Part shown: piece after piece, positions 61,118 through 64,000 of the stretch
How positions within the stretch are numbered: the stretch's first letter is position 1
Layout of the letters: the number at the start of each line of letters is the position of its first letter
Assembly: GCA_033764775.1 (NCBI GenBank)
Contig: JANRIQ010000018.1
Span: 248,001 to 312,000, forward strand
DNA: 64,000 nucleotides
Source: JAWXCE01 sp033764775
GTDB taxonomy: Bacteria; Pseudomonadota; Alphaproteobacteria; Rhizobiales; Rhodomicrobiaceae
Direction: 5' to 3'
Position numbers and translations under genes: made by a program
Notes under the pieces: model-generated
The model's database searches: none
What the model was told of the DNA's origin: nothing
What the model saw: only the letters and a program-made list of their open reading frames with translations

Positions 61118-63475
61118 TTAAGCGACGCCGCGCACGCGGGTTTTCTCCGGATCGTAGAACGGGAACGGCACAACCGTCGCGGCCAGCCGCTTCTGCATCC
61201 CGTCGAGCTTGCCGATCTCTAGCGCCGTTCCGTTCGCGGCGTGCACGGCCTCCACGCGGGCGAGCGCGATGTTCTTTTGGAGCACCGGCGAGCGCGTGGC
61301 GCTCGTCACCTTGCCCACATGCGCGCGGCCCACATACACCGCATCGCCCGGCGCGGCCTTCTCCTGCCCTGCTAATTCAAGCCCCACAAGCTTCATGCGC
61401 GGATTGGCGCGGCGGGCCTCCAGCGCGGCCTTGCCGATGTAATCCGCCGCCTTTTTCAGGGGCACGGCGAAACCGATGCCCGCCTCCAGCGGATCGGTGG
61501 TCGAGTCGAAGTCGTAACCGCCGAAGATCAGCCCCGCCTCGATGCGCACCATGTCGAGCGCCTCCAGCCCGAATGGCGCGACGCCGTGCTCCGCCCCTGC
61601 GGCCATGATCGCGTCCCAGACCGCGGGCGCATCCTTCGGATGGCAGAAGATTTCATAGCCGAGTTCTCCCGTGTAGCCTGTGCGTGAGACGAGGATCGGC
61701 ACGCCGTCATAATGCCCTATGCGGCCCACGGTGAAGCGGAACCAGCCCAGTTCGTCGATGGTCGGGCGCGCCGGCGGCGTCCACACCAGCCCTCGCAGGA
61801 TATCGCGCGACTTCGGCCCCTGCAGCGCGACGTTGTGGATTTGGTCGGTCGCGGTTTTCAGCAGCACGTTCGCGCCCATCGCCTTCGCCTGCTCCTTGAT
61901 CCAGAGCAGGCCGAGTTCGTCGCCGCCGACCCAGCGGAAATTGTCCTGCGCAAGGCGGAACAGCGTGCCGTCGTCCACCATGCCGCCGTGCTCATAGCAG
62001 ATCGCGGTGTAGACGACCTGTCCGGCCGCGAGCTTCGACACGTCGCGAGTGACGATGCGCTGCATGAGCGCCTCCGCGTCCGGCCCCATCACCTCCAGCT
62101 TGCGCAGCGGCGACAGGTCCATCAACGCCGCCCGCTCCCGGCACGCCCAATACTCGTCGATCGCGCCATTCGCCGCGAAGCTGTTCGGCAGCCAGTAGCC
62201 GCGATACTCCGCGAAGTTGCGGGTGAGGCCTGAGGTGCGCGGATGAAAGCCGGTTTCCTGCGTGAGTTTCAGCGGCGCGTCGGGGGTCATGCGGGTTCCA
62301 ATGGCGCGGGTGAAGGAGGAGGTTTTGAGGTAAACGCGAACCTGGATTTCGGTCAGGTTCCAGCCGTTCGCCGGGTCGATGTCGCACGGACACGACGACG
62401 CGCCGCACACCAGGTCGTCGAGCGCGCGCATGAGCACATAGTCGCCGGGGCGCGACCAGGGCTCGTCGAACCAGATGTTGTTTTTCGCGTCCACGTTGGT
62501 GTTGAAGAAGAAATTGATGGCTGGCCACCCGCGCCAGGCCTCGATCCGCCATTCAGCCAGCGCGCCGTTGAAATTGTCCGAGCAGTTCGGGTGCCCGAAA
62601 TAGCCCATGTCCTCATAATAGCGGTTGGTGCAGGCGAGATTGAACGTGTCGTGGCGGCCGACGGTGTCGCGGATAACTTCCACCAGCGCGTTGCGGTCGC
62701 GATCGAAGAATTTGGAGTAGAGGCCGGGTTTGGGGTACGCCGTGCCGGTCATGGAGCGCGTGGTGGTCGAATCCAGCCCCATCAGCTTGCCCTTGTCGAG
62801 CGCGCGGCGCTGGAAGGCAAGGAAGTCCGAGCACTGCCGCCCGGCCACGTCGATGATCTGGATGTATTCTCCGCTGAAAACCTCGAATGAAATCGCGCTG
62901 GCGATGTTCACGGTGAGGTCGAGGCGCGGCTCGGCGAGCGGCTCGGGTAGGCGCGGTTTGCCTAACGGCGCTGGGTTCGCGCGGTTGATGTGAATGAGCA
63001 CGTCGGTCGGCGGGTTTTGCTCCCACACGAGCATTTGGGCGGCGGGAGCCGCGAAGAGCGCCGTCACGGGGCGGCTGGCGGTGAACGCGGCCATCTCGCC
63101 GGCAGGCGCGTCCGCGCTGAACAGCCTCGCGCATTTCGCCCGGCCGATGTCGACGCCGCGCCGGAACAGGCCGAAGCGCACGCGCTCCGCGTCCTCCGAG
63201 CCGCTGGCGAGAATGGCGTGCACGCCCTTCGACTCATGCTTGCCCGCGAGACCAAGCGCGCCGAGATCGGGCTTGCCGGAGGGCGTGAACGCCATCGCCT
63301 CGACCGCCTGCCCGCCCTCCAGCAGCGCGATTTCGATCGCATCGCCAGCGTCGAGCGAGAAAACCATCGATCCGCCGCCCTTCAGCACATAGCGTTCGAC
63401 GCCGAAGCCGAGCGCGCGCGCGCCTTCGCCGACCGTTTTAGGCCTCAGCGGCGTTACGAGCGTCGATGCCGTCAT
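61118..63475 (-). CDS. DUF1989-GcvT fusion, trimethylamine N-oxide demethylase-like
   Basis: 785 residues from the ATG at 63475. Residues about 1-170 are an N-terminal region, about 180-380 the DUF1989 domain, and about 400-785 a folate-binding GcvT/aminomethyltransferase domain. Cys282, Cys362 and Cys364 (ACTNRYYED; SCPCD) are a possible zinc triad with the spacing I recall for the Tdm enzyme of Methylocella. Tdm cleaves TMAO to dimethylamine and formaldehyde, which the folate domain captures. The substrate here is inferred; other DUF1989-GcvT proteins are uncharacterised. It is divergent from a flavin reductase. Confidence 0.72.
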   Translation of the reverse strand: MTASTLVTPLRPKTVGEGARALGFGVERYVLKGGGSMVFSLDAGDAIEIALLEGGQAVEAMAFTPSGKPDLGALGLAGKHESKGVHAILASGSEDAERVRFGLFRRGVDIGRAKCARLFSADAPAGEMAAFTASRPVTALFAAPAAQMLVWEQNPPTDVLIHINRANPAPLGKPRLPEPLAEPRLDLTVNIASAISFEVFSGEYIQIIDVAGRQCSDFLAFQRRALDKGKLMGLDSTTTRSMTGTAYPKPGLYSKFFDRDRNALVEVIRDTVGRHDTFNLACTNRYYEDMGYFGHPNCSDNFNGALAEWRIEAWRGWPAINFFFNTNVDAKNNIWFDEPWSRPGDYVLMRALDDLVCGASSCPCDIDPANGWNLTEIQVRVYLKTSSFTRAIGTRMTPDAPLKLTQETGFHPRTSGLTRNFAEYRGYWLPNSFAANGAIDEYWACRERAALMDLSPLRKLEVMGPDAEALMQRIVTRDVSKLAAGQVVYTAICYEHGGMVDDGTLFRLAQDNFRWVGGDELGLLWIKEQAKAMGANVLLKTATDQIHNVALQGPKSRDILRGLVWTPPARPTIDELGWFRFTVGRIGHYDGVPILVSRTGYTGELGYEIFCHPKDAPAVWDAIMAAGAEHGVAPFGLEALDMVRIEAGLIFGGYDFDSTTDPLEAGIGFAVPLKKAADYIGKAALEARRANPRMKLVGLELAGQEKAAPGDAVYVGRAHVGKVTSATRSPVLQKNIALARVEAVHAANGTALEIGKLDGMQKRLAATVVPFPFYDPEKTRVRGVA

Positions 63476-63569
63476 CGCAACCTGCTTTCGCTCTTGAATA
63501 ACATTTCGTATTATAATCAAATTTCTGAATACAAAACATTTTAAGTCGCGTCATATAGAAGGAATCGTC

Positions 63570-64000
63570 ATGTCTTTAGAGCCGCGCGAGTTCAGAAACG
63601 CTCTCGGTTACTTCACAACCGGCGTCACGATTATTACGGCTGTCGGCGCTCGCGGGCAGTTTCTCGGCATCACCGCGAATTCATTCAGCTCTGTGTCGCT
63701 TGATCCTCCGCTTGTGTTGTTCTCGCTCGACCGCCGCGCCCTTTCGCTCGCCGATTTCCTGTCCACCGGCCATTTCGCGGTGAACGTGCTCTCCGCCGAG
63801 CAGCGCGAGCTTTCCAGCCGCTTCGCCAAGGCCATGACCGACAAGTGGTCGGGCGTGGACTACGACATCTGGGATCACGGCTGCCCGATCCTGAAAGGCA
63901 GCCACGCCGTGTTTGAGTGCTCCATCGCCTACACGTATGCGGGCGGCGACCACGTCATTCTCGTCGGCGAGGTGCAGCGCTACGCGGTCGACCCGAAGCA
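63570..64000 (+). CDS. Flavin reductase-family protein (partial at window end)
   Basis: The ATG at 63570 (GAAGGA upstream) opens EFRNALGYFTTGVTIITAVG, the FMN-binding split barrel of flavin reductases, with ITANSFSSVSLDPPLVLFSL and FAVNVLSAEQRELSSRFAK. About 143 codons are present; the end lies beyond 64000. It probably supplies reduced flavin to a monooxygenase. An AT-rich gap 63476-63569 separates it from the divergent Tdm-like gene and holds inverted GTATT/AATAC arms. Confidence 0.88.
   Translation, partial: MSLEPREFRNALGYFTTGVTIITAVGARGQFLGITANSFSSVSLDPPLVLFSLDRRALSLADFLSTGHFAVNVLSAEQRELSSRFAKAMTDKWSGVDYDIWDHGCPILKGSHAVFECSIAYTYAGGDHVILVGEVQRYAVDPK

Noticed and set aside
1..64000. CRISPR array
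   Set aside because: No regularly spaced repeats with unique spacers were seen.

Overview
The window reads as high-GC alphaproteobacterial DNA, most likely Hyphomicrobiales (Rhizobiales). Evidence: the run ssb-gyrA-coaD-two cyclophilins-queA-tgt, the iron-sulfur scaffold next to folE-hisI, two direct-repeat LexA boxes (GTTC-N7-GTTC), and an imuA-imuB-dnaE2 mutasome. I cannot fix the genus.

Bases 1 to about 24,650 look like one end of an integrative element of the ICE type. It is integrated at the 3' end of a tRNA-Lys(TTT) gene (24628-24703); the other end lies outside the window. From the left it carries: an SOS mutasome (dnaE2 partial, imuB with an in-frame stop near its start, imuA behind a LexA box) beside a frameshifted SRAP/YedK pseudogene; a backbone block all on the minus strand (DUF2493 protein, Toprim/primase-like protein, a very large methyltransferase-helicase of the strawberry-notch type, a conserved unknown, DUF6915, DUF6878, ParB-like); a lower-GC two-gene anti-phage cassette (AAA ATPase plus S8 protease, IetAS type); and a mobilisation/regulation block (relaxase that looks C-terminally short, XRE regulator with a perfect operator palindrome, TraF-like peptidase, AlpA-like regulator, DUF2285, DUF736, small Xis-like protein, tyrosine integrase). 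No mating-pore genes and no coupling ATPase are visible, so the element looks reduced or rearranged.

From 24,704 on the sequence is core chromosome. Housekeeping genes dominate: tgt, queA, cyclophilins, coaD, gyrA, ssb (LexA box upstream), thrS, a cold-shock gene, yidD, an IscU-like scaffold, folE, hisI, dusA and a CAT-anticodon tRNA. Between them lie sensory and transport genes: two single-domain BLUF blue-light receptors, a permease-first RND efflux pair, an SLC5-type sensor kinase with a LuxR-type regulator next to a DUF4212/symporter pair (resembling the CrbSR acetate switch), an OmpA-domain protein, a TauE exporter, and at the right edge a DUF1989-GcvT demethylase resembling trimethylamine N-oxide demethylase, divergent from a flavin reductase.

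The items most worth a second look are the IetAS cassette abutting a shortened relaxase, the imuB nonsense codon, the strawberry-notch/Toprim/ParB block of unknown function, the zinc-site loss in Tgt, and the acetate-switch-like sensor locus.
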